A stretch of DNA of 64,000 nt from JALNZU01 sp964463695 (GTDB lineage: Bacteria > Bacteroidota > Bacteroidia > Bacteroidales > F082), in contig CAYXCZ010000021.1 in assembly GCA_964463695.1 (NCBI GenBank), positions 1 to 64,000 on the forward strand, given 5' to 3'. Positions 17,417-26,804 of the stretch are shown one piece after another (position 1 is the first letter of the stretch; each line of letters starts with the position of its first letter). The position numbers were made by a program, and so were the translations under genes. A model generated the notes under the pieces. The model was not told where the DNA came from. It did not search any database and worked only from the letters and a program-made list of their open reading frames with translations.

Positions 17417-18181
17417 CTATACTTTTTTTCGAGCTTTTTTGTTTTCAGCTTCAATAAATTCTTCGATTGCCATTGTCATCGAAGGACTCGTCTTACTTGG
17501 AGCTTCGATATGTAGTTTAAATCCAGCCTCTTTAATTGCATCGCAGGTTGATTCGCCGAAACCACCGAAAATCTTCTCGCCTTGTTTGAACTTGGGGAAG
17601 TTTTTTTGAAGCGACTTAATACCTGCCGGACTGAAAAAGATAACCATATCGTAATTCTCAAGCTTTACACCGCTGAGATTGCTGGCAATTGTTCTATAAA
17701 GTATTGCTTTGGTAAACTCAATTTTATTTTGCTCAAGAAGGTCTACCATACTTTCCTTGTGAATGTCGGAGCAAGGAAGTAGGTACTTCTCTTCTTTGTG
17801 TTTACGAATGATTTCGATCAGGTCGTTAAAGCTTTGTTTCCCGTGGAAGATTTTCCGTTTCCTGAATTGAACATATTTCTGAAGGTAATAAGCCGTTGAT
17901 TCAGAAATACAAAAGTATTTCATAGTTTCCGGCACTTCAAACCTCATCTCTTTGGCAATACGAAAAAAATGATCTACTGAATTACGGCTCGTCATAATAA
18001 CAGCAGTTTGCTCAGCCAATGAGATTCGATCCTGACGGAAGTCTCTTGCAGGAACCCCTTCAATGGTAATGAATTTGTGAAAATCGATGGTAAGGCTGTG
18101 TTTTTTTGCTAATTCACCATAAGGTGACTTCTCAAAATCAACAGGTTTCGGTTGTGAAACAAGTAATGACTTTATCTTCAT
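17417..18181 (-). CDS. hemD: Uroporphyrinogen-III synthase (HemD)
   Basis: A 254-residue cytoplasmic protein with the two-lobed HemD organisation: an N-terminal half with IKSLLVSQPKP, VIMTSRNSVDHFF and FCISESTAYYL, and a second with VIFFSPAGIKSLQKNF and FGGFGESTCDAIKEAG. HemD cyclises hydroxymethylbilane to uroporphyrinogen III for haem, sirohaem or cobalamin. Sequence conservation in this family is low, so the assignment rests on these turns plus its neighbour, since a DUF4271 membrane protein gene is often paired with hemD in Bacteroidota. No other tetrapyrrole gene is present in the window. Confidence 0.85.
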   Translation of the reverse strand: MKIKSLLVSQPKPVDFEKSPYGELAKKHSLTIDFHKFITIEGVPARDFRQDRISLAEQTAVIMTSRNSVDHFFRIAKEMRFEVPETMKYFCISESTAYYLQKYVQFRKRKIFHGKQSFNDLIEIIRKHKEEKYLLPCSDIHKESMVDLLEQNKIEFTKAILYRTIASNLSGVKLENYDMVIFFSPAGIKSLQKNFPKFKQGEKIFGGFGESTCDAIKEAGFKLHIEAPSKTSPSMTMAIEEFIEAENKKARKKV

Positions 18182-18312
18182 CGCTCCGGGTATTTATCGT
18201 CAATGTGTTATTATCTATCTCTTTTTTATACGTAGGGAACCAAAGTCTGAATGCTTTTTGAAGTTTAAGAAATGTTTAATAAACAGTATTTAAAGTTCTA
18301 ATTCATTCATTA

Positions 18313-19197
18313 TCAACCGAAAGCCTCTCCATTAGTTATTAGTAGGAATACTTTTACCAAAACCAGCAGGGGTACGATTTCCAGGGCGCAAAGATATAAA
18401 AATAAATAAAGCAAACCGAAGGCCTTCTCCGTCAAACCAACTCGCATGCTACGTATAATACGTGCCAATTGAGCTAAGCCTAACAAAACAATACTTCCAA
18501 TTAGACTCCATTCATTCGTTTGAAAATTCAGCACCAATATGATAGGGATCATAAGCAGCACCGATATAAGTGTGAAAGTAATCTGGTTTGTCAAATAACG
18601 TTCGCCACTTTCCCTGGAATTAAAAATTATTGCTAAAGCCATAATAGTGATGTACTTACCACTAATAATAAACGAAACACCTCCAAATAAAAGAAGCAGA
18701 TCCAGATAATTATTGCCTGTGATAAACAGACCACCACCCGTTTGCTCAGCAATGGATTGAATCAGGAGAGCAAAACCAATAAAATACAAAAAGGTATAAA
18801 GGTAGGTTAACCCGTTATTTAGTGGATACCATTCGCGCAAAAGTTGCCATTGTGCATTATTGCTGAAGGAAGCAGATATCATCTGGAAAAATCTTCGCGG
18901 ATAGATGGCTTTTGTTAGAACGATCGATGCAAACATGATCAATGGCAAAAGGCTAATGAGCGACCCTGAAAAAGAGGTTTCTTGTGCCAGAAGTTTTTCC
19001 TGAAGGCTCACCGGCTTTCTTCCGACAGAAAGGAAGAGGTCTTTTTCCATCTTCGATGGCATGTAACAATGCGTAATAATAGTGTCGTTCTCAAGTCCAA
19101 ACCGCTCCTTTCGATCAGAGGCAATAATAGCTACCTCCTTCATCTTTAGGATGCTTTCGTTGTAAATGGGCTGTGATTCAGAGGTATTATATTGCAT
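18313..19197 (-). CDS. DUF4271 integral membrane protein
   Basis: A 294-residue protein with a soluble N-terminal stretch of about 80 residues and seven or so hydrophobic helices (LISLLPLIMFASIVLTKAIY, LTYLYTFLYFIGFALLI, YLDLLLLFGGVSFIIS and others). The YPRRFFQMISASFSNNAQWQ segment after the first helix is characteristic of DUF4271. Function is unknown. It lies 131 bp upstream of hemD on the same strand, suggesting co-transcription and perhaps a link with tetrapyrrole synthesis or the envelope. The N-terminal extension contains several internal Met codons, so the exact start is uncertain. Confidence 0.82.
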   Translation of the reverse strand: MQYNTSESQPIYNESILKMKEVAIIASDRKERFGLENDTIITHCYMPSKMEKDLFLSVGRKPVSLQEKLLAQETSFSGSLISLLPLIMFASIVLTKAIYPRRFFQMISASFSNNAQWQLLREWYPLNNGLTYLYTFLYFIGFALLIQSIAEQTGGGLFITGNNYLDLLLLFGGVSFIISGKYITIMALAIIFNSRESGERYLTNQITFTLISVLLMIPIILVLNFQTNEWSLIGSIVLLGLAQLARIIRSMRVGLTEKAFGLLYLFLYLCALEIVPLLVLVKVFLLITNGEAFG

Positions 19198-19342
19198 GGT
19201 GATTAAAAAACATGCAAAAGTAGTAATTTATATTCATTATAAAGAGGATAAAATTGTTATATAATTGATAAACAATAGATTAATGTTTTTCTTTCAAATG
19301 TGAATGTCTTAACACAAACAGGATGCTTTCGAAAAAAAACGG

Positions 19343-19350
19343 TAATTTTG
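19343..19350 (+). promoter_or_regulatory. -7 promoter element for pta
   Basis: TAATTTTG matches TAnnTTTG, 35 bp before the pta ATG. The -33 half is not clear. Confidence 0.5.
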
Positions 19351-19385
19351 CGCCCGAAATTAAATTACCATACTGATAACTATTC

Positions 19386-20393
19386 ATGAATCTTATTCAA
19401 ACAATCAGAGACAGGGCAAAAGGAAGTCATAAACGTATTGTACTTCCCGAAGGAACTGAAGAGCGAACTATGCGTGCTGCTGATATTATCCTCGAAGAGG
19501 AATTGGCTGACATCATATTATTAGGTAATCTCGCAGAAATGCATGAAAATGCCAAACATTGGAACCTAAAACACATTCATAAAGCAATATGTATCGATCC
19601 TGTTGATCATCCGCGAAAGCAGTATTTTGCCGACATGCTTTTTGAAATGCGAAAATCCAAGGGATTAACTGCAGAACAGGCTTTTAAAATGGTAGAAGAT
19701 CCGCTATACCTTGCTGTTTTATTAATTAAGAATGGTGATGCCGATGGTGAGGTAGCAGGTGCTAATAACTCAACGGGCGATGTGCTTCGGCCTGCTTTTC
19801 AGATAGTTAAAACTCAACCAGGTTTCAGTGCTGTTTCAGGTGCTTTTATCATGATCGTTCCAGATAAACAGTATGGCGATGATGGCGTGCTGGTTTTTGC
19901 AGATTGTGCTGTTAACCCTGATCCCACTGTTAAAGAACTTGCCGAAATTGCTGTTGCATCGGCTCAAACCGCAAGAAGTATTGCAGGTATTGAACCCAGA
20001 GTTGCCATGTTAAGCTTTTCAACGAAAGGAAGCGCAAAACATGAAAAAGCTGATAAGGTTATTGCCGCAACAGCACTCGCCAAAGAAATGGATCCTACTC
20101 TTTTAATTGAAGGTGAGTTACAGGCGGATGCTGCTATTATTGAGGCCATTGGAAAAAAGAAAGCCCCGGGATCACTTATCGCAGGTAAAGCTAATGTACT
20201 TGTTTTCCCTTCTCTTGAGTCGGGTAATATTGCATATAAACTGGTGCAGCGCCTTGCAAATGCTGAAGCTATCGGCCCTGTTTTACAAGGGATGGCAGCT
20301 CCAATCAATGATTTATCCAGAGGTTGTTCGGTGGAGGATATCGTTAACCTTGTTGCTATAACTGTTAATCAGGTTAATGGATTGAAAAAGTAG
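19386..20393 (+). CDS. pta: Phosphate acetyltransferase
   Basis: Converts acetyl-CoA and phosphate to acetyl phosphate, the first half of the Pta-AckA route that yields ATP and acetate. The 335-residue product is the short form of the enzyme, without the regulatory extensions of the long form. Motifs include KRIVLPEGTEERTMRAA, AGANNSTGDVLRPAFQIVKT, FADCAVNPDPT, ARVAMLSFSTKGSA-like text (EPRVAMLSFSTKGSAKHE) and GELQADAA. ackA follows two genes later with a dehydrogenase-like gene between them; the close same-strand spacing (74 and 60 bp) suggests one operon. Confidence 0.95.
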   Translation: MNLIQTIRDRAKGSHKRIVLPEGTEERTMRAADIILEEELADIILLGNLAEMHENAKHWNLKHIHKAICIDPVDHPRKQYFADMLFEMRKSKGLTAEQAFKMVEDPLYLAVLLIKNGDADGEVAGANNSTGDVLRPAFQIVKTQPGFSAVSGAFIMIVPDKQYGDDGVLVFADCAVNPDPTVKELAEIAVASAQTARSIAGIEPRVAMLSFSTKGSAKHEKADKVIAATALAKEMDPTLLIEGELQADAAIIEAIGKKKAPGSLIAGKANVLVFPSLESGNIAYKLVQRLANAEAIGPVLQGMAAPINDLSRGCSVEDIVNLVAITVNQVNGLKK

Positions 20394-20467
20394 AACAGAT
20401 TCTGTTTACACTCTTTTTTAATGGGGTTTTATAATCGACAAATATAATCTAACAAATAAAAGTAATT

Positions 20468-21427
20468 ATGAGCGAAACACTTGAAGACTTCAGCCTTGGC
20501 AAACGCCCCAAGACGAAGGGAATGATTCATAAAGTGGGTGTTGTGGGCTGCGGTGCTGTGGGTCAGGAAATAACACGCACTGTGAGTGAATACGGTATTG
20601 ATGTCATTTTTCTCGATCTCACAGAGGAACGGGTACAAGATGCTATCGTACAAATTAGTGCACAACTGGATGAAACAATAAACCATTGGGGATTGACACC
20701 CGGTGAAAAAAGAGCCATTTTAAGTCGTATCAAAGGCACGACTGAATATAGCGACCTGGCCGATTGTGACCTGGTTGTTGAGTCTATAAGTTCACGTAAA
20801 AAAGGTACCAGCCTCGAGATTAGGAAAGAAATATTCAGAAATATCGAAGCAGTTGTCAGGCAAGACGCTATCATTTCTTCCAATATTGTGACGTTAATGA
20901 TCTCGGATTTATCATCTGTTTTAAAACATCCTGAAAGAGCTATCGGAATTCATTTTATTCTTCCAATCAACAAAAGCAATGTCGTTGAGATAGTTAAAGG
21001 CATTAACTCATCAGATGAAGCTTTTGAACAAGCAGCGAAATTTGCAGGGATGATAAATAAAAAGATTATCCGTCTGAATGAATCACCCGGAAATATTGTG
21101 ACACGCATGTTGGTGACAACCATCAATGAGGCTTGTGAAATCCTTATGGAGGGTGTTGCTTCGGTGAGTGACATTGATATGGCTATGCGCGAATCCGGCT
21201 ATCTTTTCGGACCATTTGAAATGGCCGACCGAATCGGACTGGATAAGGTGCTGAAGTATATGGATAACCTGTATCAGGAATTTGGTGACAAACAGTACAA
21301 ACCATCGCCTATTATCAAACGACTTGTTAGAGCGAATTATCTTGGACGTATTACGAGCAGGGGATTTTATAATTATAAATCGGGGCGTCCAGTTGATCAA
21401 ACTGTAACCTGTGCTGTAATAAAATAG
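20468..21427 (+). CDS. 3-hydroxyacyl-CoA dehydrogenase family protein
   Basis: A 319-residue protein of the 3-hydroxybutyryl-CoA dehydrogenase type. It has an NAD-binding Rossmann motif (KVGVVGCGAVGQEITRTV, about residues 22-39), DLVVESISSRKKGT, the catalytic-His region as GIHFILPINKSNVVEIVKG, and a C-terminal helical domain (SPGNIVTRMLVTTINEAC, FGPFEMADRIGLDKVLKYMD). Usual enzymes read HFFNP where this one reads HFILP, so activity is likely but substrate preference may differ. It lies between pta and ackA, which hints at a link between acyl-CoA reduction and acetate formation, as in butyrate-type fermentation. Thiolase, crotonase and acyl-CoA dehydrogenase genes are not nearby. Confidence 0.85.
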   Translation: MSETLEDFSLGKRPKTKGMIHKVGVVGCGAVGQEITRTVSEYGIDVIFLDLTEERVQDAIVQISAQLDETINHWGLTPGEKRAILSRIKGTTEYSDLADCDLVVESISSRKKGTSLEIRKEIFRNIEAVVRQDAIISSNIVTLMISDLSSVLKHPERAIGIHFILPINKSNVVEIVKGINSSDEAFEQAAKFAGMINKKIIRLNESPGNIVTRMLVTTINEACEILMEGVASVSDIDMAMRESGYLFGPFEMADRIGLDKVLKYMDNLYQEFGDKQYKPSPIIKRLVRANYLGRITSRGFYNYKSGRPVDQTVTCAVIK

Positions 21428-21487
21428 ATTACAAATTCTTAAAAAACAGGAGCGTAAGCTTCTTTTCAACCATAAAATATTAAGGAA

Positions 21488-22708
21488 ATGAAAATAATAG
21501 TTCTAAATTGTGGAAGCTCATCCATCAAGTACCAGCTTTTTGAAATGCCTTCAAAGAACGTGTTGGCAAAAGGGTTGGTAGATAAAATCGGGCTCAAGGG
21601 AGCTTCTATAAAACATAAACGAAGCGATGGAGTTGAAGCTAAAATAGAGGGCGAAATACTTGACCATCAATCGGGTATTGAGTATTTGTTGGGGATTCTG
21701 ATCAGTGAAAAATACGGTAGTATCCGAACTTTAGAGGAACTTGATGCAGTTGGACACAGGGTAGTGCATGCCGGTGAAAAATATAGCGGTAGTGTTTATA
21801 TTACAGAAGAGGTAATTGGCGCACTCGAAGAATGTATTGATCTTGCTCCGTTGCATAATCCCCCAAACCTCAAGGGTATCTATGCCATGAAGGAACTTCT
21901 TCCGGAAGTGCCACAAGTGGGTGTTTTTGATACAGCTTTTCATCAAACTATGCCACCGAAAGCATATTTATATGGAATCCCTTATTCTTTATATGAGAAA
22001 TATCGGGTCAGAAGATATGGTTTCCATGGAACAAGTCATAAATATGTTTCTCAAAGGGCTTGTGAAATTCTGGGTCTGGATATTGAAAAGCAAAAAATTA
22101 TCACCTGCCATTTAGGTAATGGAGCTTCAATGGCTGCTATTTGCAACGGAAAATCGGTTGATACCTCAATGGGAATGACACCGATAGAAGGACTGATCAT
22201 GGGAACACGCACAGGTGACCTGGATGTGGGTGCATTGTTGTTTATTGCAAATAAAGAAGAAACAAGTATACAGTATACCAGCACATTAGTTAATAAGTTT
22301 TCGGGTATGTTAGGTGTCTCTGGTGTCTCATCGGATATGCGTGATATCGAGATTGCTGCTGAAGCGGGCAACGAACGTGCCAAAGTTTCAATGGAAATGT
22401 ATCAATATAGGGTTCGGAAGTATATCGGTGCCTATGCTGCTGCAATGGGTGGCGTTGACGTGATTGTATTTACCGGTGGCATTGGCGAAAACGATACCAT
22501 CACACGTACACGGTCGTTGGATGGCCTCGAGTTCATTGGTGTAAATATCAACGAGGAAGTAGCTTTAAAATCTCGGGGCAAAGAAATGCTCATCAGCACA
22601 CCTGAATCGAAGGTGAAGGTAATTGTGGTTCCCACCGACGAAGAGTTGATGATTGCAACTGACACCTATGAGATTTACGAAAAACTCTCGCTTGAATCAG
22701 TTGATTAA
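21488..22708 (+). CDS. ackA: Acetate kinase
   Basis: Forms ATP and acetate from acetyl phosphate and ADP. The 406-residue product begins MKIIVLNCGSSSIKYQLF and carries the ASKHA-fold motifs VGHRVVHAGE, RRYGFHGTSHKYVSQRA, CHLGNGASMAAI, DTSMGMTPIEGLIMGTRTGD and FTGGIGEN. Length matches typical AckA of about 400 residues. It is the third gene of the pta row and is closed by a strong hairpin terminator at 22780-22809. Confidence 0.97.
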   Translation: MKIIVLNCGSSSIKYQLFEMPSKNVLAKGLVDKIGLKGASIKHKRSDGVEAKIEGEILDHQSGIEYLLGILISEKYGSIRTLEELDAVGHRVVHAGEKYSGSVYITEEVIGALEECIDLAPLHNPPNLKGIYAMKELLPEVPQVGVFDTAFHQTMPPKAYLYGIPYSLYEKYRVRRYGFHGTSHKYVSQRACEILGLDIEKQKIITCHLGNGASMAAICNGKSVDTSMGMTPIEGLIMGTRTGDLDVGALLFIANKEETSIQYTSTLVNKFSGMLGVSGVSSDMRDIEIAAEAGNERAKVSMEMYQYRVRKYIGAYAAAMGGVDVIVFTGGIGENDTITRTRSLDGLEFIGVNINEEVALKSRGKEMLISTPESKVKVIVVPTDEELMIATDTYEIYEKLSLESVD

Positions 22709-22779
22709 CATGATATAACATGCTGTTTGAGTTTCTTGAAAAGAAGACAAACAGATAGAACACGAAACAAGAAAAGAGA

Positions 22780-22809
22780 TTCGACCTCAGTTGGGGTCGA
22801 ATTTTTTTT
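22780..22809 (+). terminator. Rho-independent terminator of the pta-ackA row
   Basis: TTCGACC, a short loop, GGTCGAA and eight Ts, 71 bp after the ackA stop. It marks the left edge of the A+T-rich accessory island. Confidence 0.9.
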
Positions 22810-23338
22810 GCCCACATCCGGATTAGTGTTATTTGGCCGAATAGAGAAATCCTTTGGCAACAGTGGCAGGGGAGGGGTTGCAACTAACATAGAGCAGAGT
22901 AATGTTAACTAAGAGCAAGGGAAAATTAACTCCACCATACCTCATCCCACAGCCCTATGATATTTTTTGCACTTTTCTTTCTTAGAATAATTCTAAATTT
23001 CACTTAATCTATTGCACTTGCTGCTACTTAGCATATCTTTAGAGTCTTGTTTTGTGACACGCTGCTTGCGTCGTTTTACAATTTGGTTAAAGAAAGATAA
23101 AGGGCTATGATGGATGCTGGAAGGGTTTCTGTATGGCTCTTTTGGCGTTTTGAGGATTTGGTCTTTAATAAAAATTGACATGAATATTTGGTTTATTAAA
23201 AGGAATTTGAAGTGGTTGGACAAGGTAACTAATGCATTTACAAAGGAAAAATGGATTTCTAAATGCAATAGAGTGGTGGTTAGCGGGGAGTTATGTTTAA
23301 TTATAAAAAATGATTATTCAACAATAAAACCAATGATT
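22810..23338. other. Non-coding entry to the accessory island
   Basis: No convincing gene. An open frame runs in from 23114 to the lipoprotein, but the part before 23333 has no signal or family likeness and the lipoprotein signal begins at 23333-23339. TTAGCGGGGAGTTATG at 23280-23295 resembles the right end of an integron-type attC site, though no partner half is obvious. Base composition is clearly richer in A+T than around ackA. Confidence 0.4.
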
Positions 23339-23782
23339 ATGAAAAAGATAGTATTCCTTTTGGTATTGTTTCCTGCAATTTTTTGTAATGGGTGCAAGAA
23401 AGAAGATTTAACAGATACAATTGATATTACACAGTTTTCGTGGAAAATAGAAAGTATAACTGTTGATGGAGATAAAACAAAAACTCCAAATATAGATTAT
23501 CATGGGAATTCTATTTCAAATGACAATTCATATAAATTAATTTTTCAAAATGACTCTGAATTTAACTTAGATTTAGGAATTAATTATGGAGGAGGAACAT
23601 TTAAAATTCCTTACATGGGGATGATCACTTTTGAATCTTTTGGAACAACAGAAATTTGTTGTGATAGTGATTTTGATGAAGATGTAGCAAAAACAATAGT
23701 ATTAATCACATCGTATCAGGTTCTAAATGATATTCTTAAACTTAAAGGAAGTAATTGTGAAATTGAGTTGAAGAAAGAATAA
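23339..23782 (+). CDS. Small lipoprotein of unknown function
   Basis: About 147 residues beginning MKKIVFLLVLFPAIFCNGC with a lipobox-like FCNGC (Cys19) followed by KKEDL, so an exported lipoprotein. The mature part starts ITQFSWKIESITVDGDKTKTP and contains YKLIFQNDSEFNLDLGINYGGG, a short beta-rich layout reminiscent of small lipocalin- or META-like lipoproteins, though I cannot place it in a family. The ATG at 23333 or 23339 is preferred to the long upstream extension. It is the first gene of the A+T-rich island, with ACTCTGAG 18 bp after the stop, as with the later genes there. Confidence 0.65.
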   Translation: MKKIVFLLVLFPAIFCNGCKKEDLTDTIDITQFSWKIESITVDGDKTKTPNIDYHGNSISNDNSYKLIFQNDSEFNLDLGINYGGGTFKIPYMGMITFESFGTTEICCDSDFDEDVAKTIVLITSYQVLNDILKLKGSNCEIELKKE

Positions 23783-23800
23783 CTAAATACAATAATTAGG

Positions 23801-24165
23801 ACTCTGAGCGTTGCACAGCGCCCACCGATGAGTCCATATTGACGTACATCCACCCTAAAGCAAGAATGTTGTAAATGCGCACAATTGCTTGTTCAACAAT
23901 GTTTAAACCCGATTTTTTTCTCTTATCACTAAATCTTTTTTGTGAATAATTTACAAAATTTGAATAAAATAGGGTAATTTTGAGAAGGCTAACCACCTGA
24001 GAGGGGATTGGGTTCAACATATGCTTAATACCATGGGGGCTTTCTCAACCTGACAAACGATAAATAAAATAAATATACTAACACTCGCTGGCAAAGCAAC
24101 GTTGGAGTCCACATGGGTTTTGGCGTCAGGCCTTGGTCAGAATTGTAACAAACCGCAGAGAACTT
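23801..24165. repeat. Island spacer 0 (ACTCTGAG ... GTCAGAATT)
   Basis: Begins ACTCTGAGCG 18 bp after the lipoprotein stop and ends with GGTCAGAATTGTAACAAACC just before the next gene. TCAGAATT-N6-AACCGCA here matches TCAGAATT-N6-AACCGCA at the end of the spacer at 26805-27269. Its middle (CTCGCTGGCAAAGC, GTTTTGGCGTCAGGCC) differs from the other spacers. A 74-codon minus-strand frame overlaps it, but nothing supports it as a gene. Confidence 0.55.
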
Positions 24166-24179
24166 AAGAACAATCAAAA

Positions 24180-25667
24180 ATGAAAAGACAATTAATAGTA
24201 TTCTTTCTAATAATTTTAACTATTACATCAATTGGACAAGTTGAAGAAACATCCGAATTGTATAAATCCATTAAAGAAAAAGACAGCCTTCTTTTTAATG
24301 TTGGATTCAACACCTGCGACATCAGCCAATTTGAAAATCTTATAAGTGAGAATTTTGAATTCTATCACGACCAGGCCGGAATCACAAATTCAAAAGCAGG
24401 GTTTATTTCAGGAATTCAAAACGGACTTTGCAAATTAACCTATAAACCCATAAGATTATTAGCCGAGAATAAAATGGAAGTTTATCCATTAGAAAGAAAT
24501 GATGTTTTATATGGTGCTATTCAAACAGGAATTCACAATTTTTATGCAGTTGAAGATAATAAATCTGAATACCTAACAAGCATTGCAAAATTTACGCATG
24601 TTTGGATTTTAGAGAATGGAGAATTCAAATTTACAAAAGGATTAAGTTACGATCATAAAGATTTTGAAAAACCATTTGATGAAGCGCTTTTGTTTACCGA
24701 TAAAAACGAAACAGAAAGATGGCTGAAACAAAAAAATATTCCTGCATTAGGCATTGGTTTTATTAAAGATGGTAAAATTGCCCAAGTAAGTGTGTTTGGA
24801 GATTTACAGACAAACAAACCTGCACCAACAAATGCAATATGGAATGTAGCATCAATGACAAAACCAATTACTGCAATTGTTGCTTTAAAATTAATAAATG
24901 CTGGAAAATGGGATTTAGACGAACCTGTTTATAACTATTTTGCCGACCCCGATATTGCAAACGACCCAAGAGCCAGGTTATTGACCACAAGAATAATCTT
25001 GAGCCATCAAACCGGTTTTCCTAATTGGAGAGGGAATAATATTGACGGAAAATTATCCTTTGAATTTGAGCCCGGAACAAAATATCAATATTCGGGTGAA
25101 GGTTACGAATACTTACGAAAAGCCTTAGAAAAGAAGTTTAAGAAATCATTGGAACAGTTAGCAAGCGAATTGATTTTTAAACCTCTAAAAATGAAGGACA
25201 CCAGATTTATTTGGGATGACAAAATGGATTCAACAAGGTTTGCAAAGTGGCATAATGAAAAAGGTGAACTTTATGAAACCCATAAAAATACAACTGCCAA
25301 TGCAGCAGACAATTTGCTTACAACCGTTGAAGATTATTCTAAATTTTTGGTTTATTTATTGAATGGGGCTGGCTTATCCGACAAATTATATAAAGAAATG
25401 ATTGCAGACCAAGTCAGGATTAATGATTACAAACACTTTGGTTTAGGTTGGTGGGTTGACGAAAATATAAATGATAATAAAGATTTTGCTCTTGTTCACG
25501 GTGGTGACGATATTGGTGTTCATACCATTGCGTTTATTGTTCCTAAGACAAAACAAGCACTATTAATTTTCACAAATGGTGATAACGGAACCGATGTATT
25601 TGCAGAAATACTTGTTAAATATTTAGGAAAAGACGGAGAAGGAATATTAAATATAGAAATGAAATAG
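24180..25667 (+). CDS. Secreted serine hydrolase: DUF4440-like domain fused to beta-lactamase fold
   Basis: A 495-residue exported protein (signal peptide ending near TSIGQ). Residues about 25-165 look like a DUF4440/SnoaL-type cone (LISENFEFYHDQAGITNSKAGF, THVWILENGEFKFTKGLSYDHKDF). From about 180 a class C beta-lactamase/PBP4-type domain follows, with the catalytic Ser-x-x-Lys as SMTK in WNVASMTKPITAIV, a Tyr motif as YQYSGEGYEYL, and HGGDDIG in the place of KTG. Such proteins include esterases and D-amino-acid peptidases; beta-lactam hydrolysis is not implied. It sits alone between spacers of the A+T-rich island. Confidence 0.85.
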   Translation: MKRQLIVFFLIILTITSIGQVEETSELYKSIKEKDSLLFNVGFNTCDISQFENLISENFEFYHDQAGITNSKAGFISGIQNGLCKLTYKPIRLLAENKMEVYPLERNDVLYGAIQTGIHNFYAVEDNKSEYLTSIAKFTHVWILENGEFKFTKGLSYDHKDFEKPFDEALLFTDKNETERWLKQKNIPALGIGFIKDGKIAQVSVFGDLQTNKPAPTNAIWNVASMTKPITAIVALKLINAGKWDLDEPVYNYFADPDIANDPRARLLTTRIILSHQTGFPNWRGNNIDGKLSFEFEPGTKYQYSGEGYEYLRKALEKKFKKSLEQLASELIFKPLKMKDTRFIWDDKMDSTRFAKWHNEKGELYETHKNTTANAADNLLTTVEDYSKFLVYLLNGAGLSDKLYKEMIADQVRINDYKHFGLGWWVDENINDNKDFALVHGGDDIGVHTIAFIVPKTKQALLIFTNGDNGTDVFAEILVKYLGKDGEGILNIEMK

Positions 25668-25688
25668 CAACTTTTGATAATAAACAGG

Positions 25689-25928
25689 ACTCTGAGCTGC
25701 GCGCAAATACTGTCCCTCCTTATGCCGGAATCAAGTAATTAGAATTTGGAGGTTAACAACCTACGCAACAACCCCACAGGCTACCTGTTTTTTGATCAGA
25801 AAAGAAAACTTGGACTTGTAAAGTGTATTCAAAAACAAATCGTTAAATTTGTCATGATTAGTTATGATTTCCGAATTAGTAAATTACACGAATACAATTG
25901 TTTAGGAAATTGTTAGTCAGAATTTTAA
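25689..25928 (+). repeat. Island spacer module 1
   Basis: Starts ACTCTGAG 21 bp after the hydrolase stop, shares CTGTCCCTC and AGAATTTGG with module 3, and from about 25766 to 25928 aligns closely with modules 2 and 3, ending in TTAGTCAGAATTTTAA. In one plus-strand frame it reads NNPTGYLFFDQKRKLGLVKC then IQKQIVKF, without a start codon. Residual coding sequence or a coding-derived repeat is likely. Confidence 0.8.
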
Positions 25929-25978
25929 GTGAGATAAATTATGTTGTACAGTATTACTATTTCTAATAAAACTCAGAG

Positions 25979-26758
25979 ATGAATTCTTACTATAATTTTC
26001 AATACGGCGCTTTATTATCAAAAGCAATGTTCTTAATGCTATTTTGTTTAACATTTTATCCAAAGAACAGCCTCTGCCAAACTAATCATTTCAATAGCGA
26101 TGGGTGCGATACTGCAATATTTTGTAGTTATAATAGTGATAATTCAATTTATCAGGCATATAAAGAGTACACATTTCTACTTCAAACTAGTGTCGATCCA
26201 AAAGATTACAGTTATTATAAGGACCCATATCCATTAGATAAATTTCAAGGACCGATAATACTTAAACTTAAAATTCTTCCAGGATGTTTCTATGACCAGA
26301 CAATGGTTAGATATGAATACTTATTAAATGACTCATTGTTCAATTATGAGACGACCGGACTGATTGAGAGCAAGAAATTAGTATGGATACATCCACCACG
26401 GAGCTTAATTGACGAGGTTCAATCCTCACCTTTTTTTGAGTACAGATATGGACAGAAGAGGTGGAGAAATGCTGCTATAATTGCGAATGATAATCCAAAA
26501 ATATCGGGAAAGAAAATCATTTGGGCAAGAAACAAATTTACTGTAGTAAAAGATACACTTGTCAGATTTAAGGATGAAGCTGTAACATGCAAAAAGATTA
26601 GCATAAAGACGCGAAACAGAGGAAAAATCTTCCATTCATCGATGCTTTTTAACGAAAAGTTTGGGTTTGTTTGGATTGATATACAGTTCATTAATGGAAA
26701 GTGCTACAGTCTTGAACTTATTGGAGTTGAACCAAATTATTGTCAAAATAAATTGTAA
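25979..26758 (+). CDS. Secreted protein of unknown function
   Basis: A 259-residue protein with a probable signal peptide (hydrophobic AMFLMLFCLTFYP, cut near LCQ). I recognise no family. The mature protein is rich in Tyr, Asp and Lys, has a few Cys residues and reads like a beta-rich periplasmic protein (GPIILKLKILPGCFYDQTMV, FGFVWIDIQFINGKCYSLEL). The C-terminal part loosely recalls GLPGLI-like secreted proteins, too weakly to call. It is bracketed by spacer modules 1 and 2, and its stop is 46 bp before ACTCTGAG. Confidence 0.65.
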   Translation: MNSYYNFQYGALLSKAMFLMLFCLTFYPKNSLCQTNHFNSDGCDTAIFCSYNSDNSIYQAYKEYTFLLQTSVDPKDYSYYKDPYPLDKFQGPIILKLKILPGCFYDQTMVRYEYLLNDSLFNYETTGLIESKKLVWIHPPRSLIDEVQSSPFFEYRYGQKRWRNAAIIANDNPKISGKKIIWARNKFTVVKDTLVRFKDEAVTCKKISIKTRNRGKIFHSSMLFNEKFGFVWIDIQFINGKCYSLELIGVEPNYCQNKL

Positions 26759-26804
26759 AAATTGAATTATTTGTATGAAAGAAAAGCGGCACATTACTAA
26801 TAGA

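Noticed and set aside
23280..23296. A firm attC/integron call
   Set aside because: Only one half-site-like word is visible, the other spacers lack clear R and L boxes, and no integrase gene is present; kept only as a hypothesis.
23796..24020. 74-codon minus-strand frame in the first island spacer
   Set aside because: It runs through a spacer that shares words with other spacers, has no family likeness, and starts and ends within non-coding motifs.
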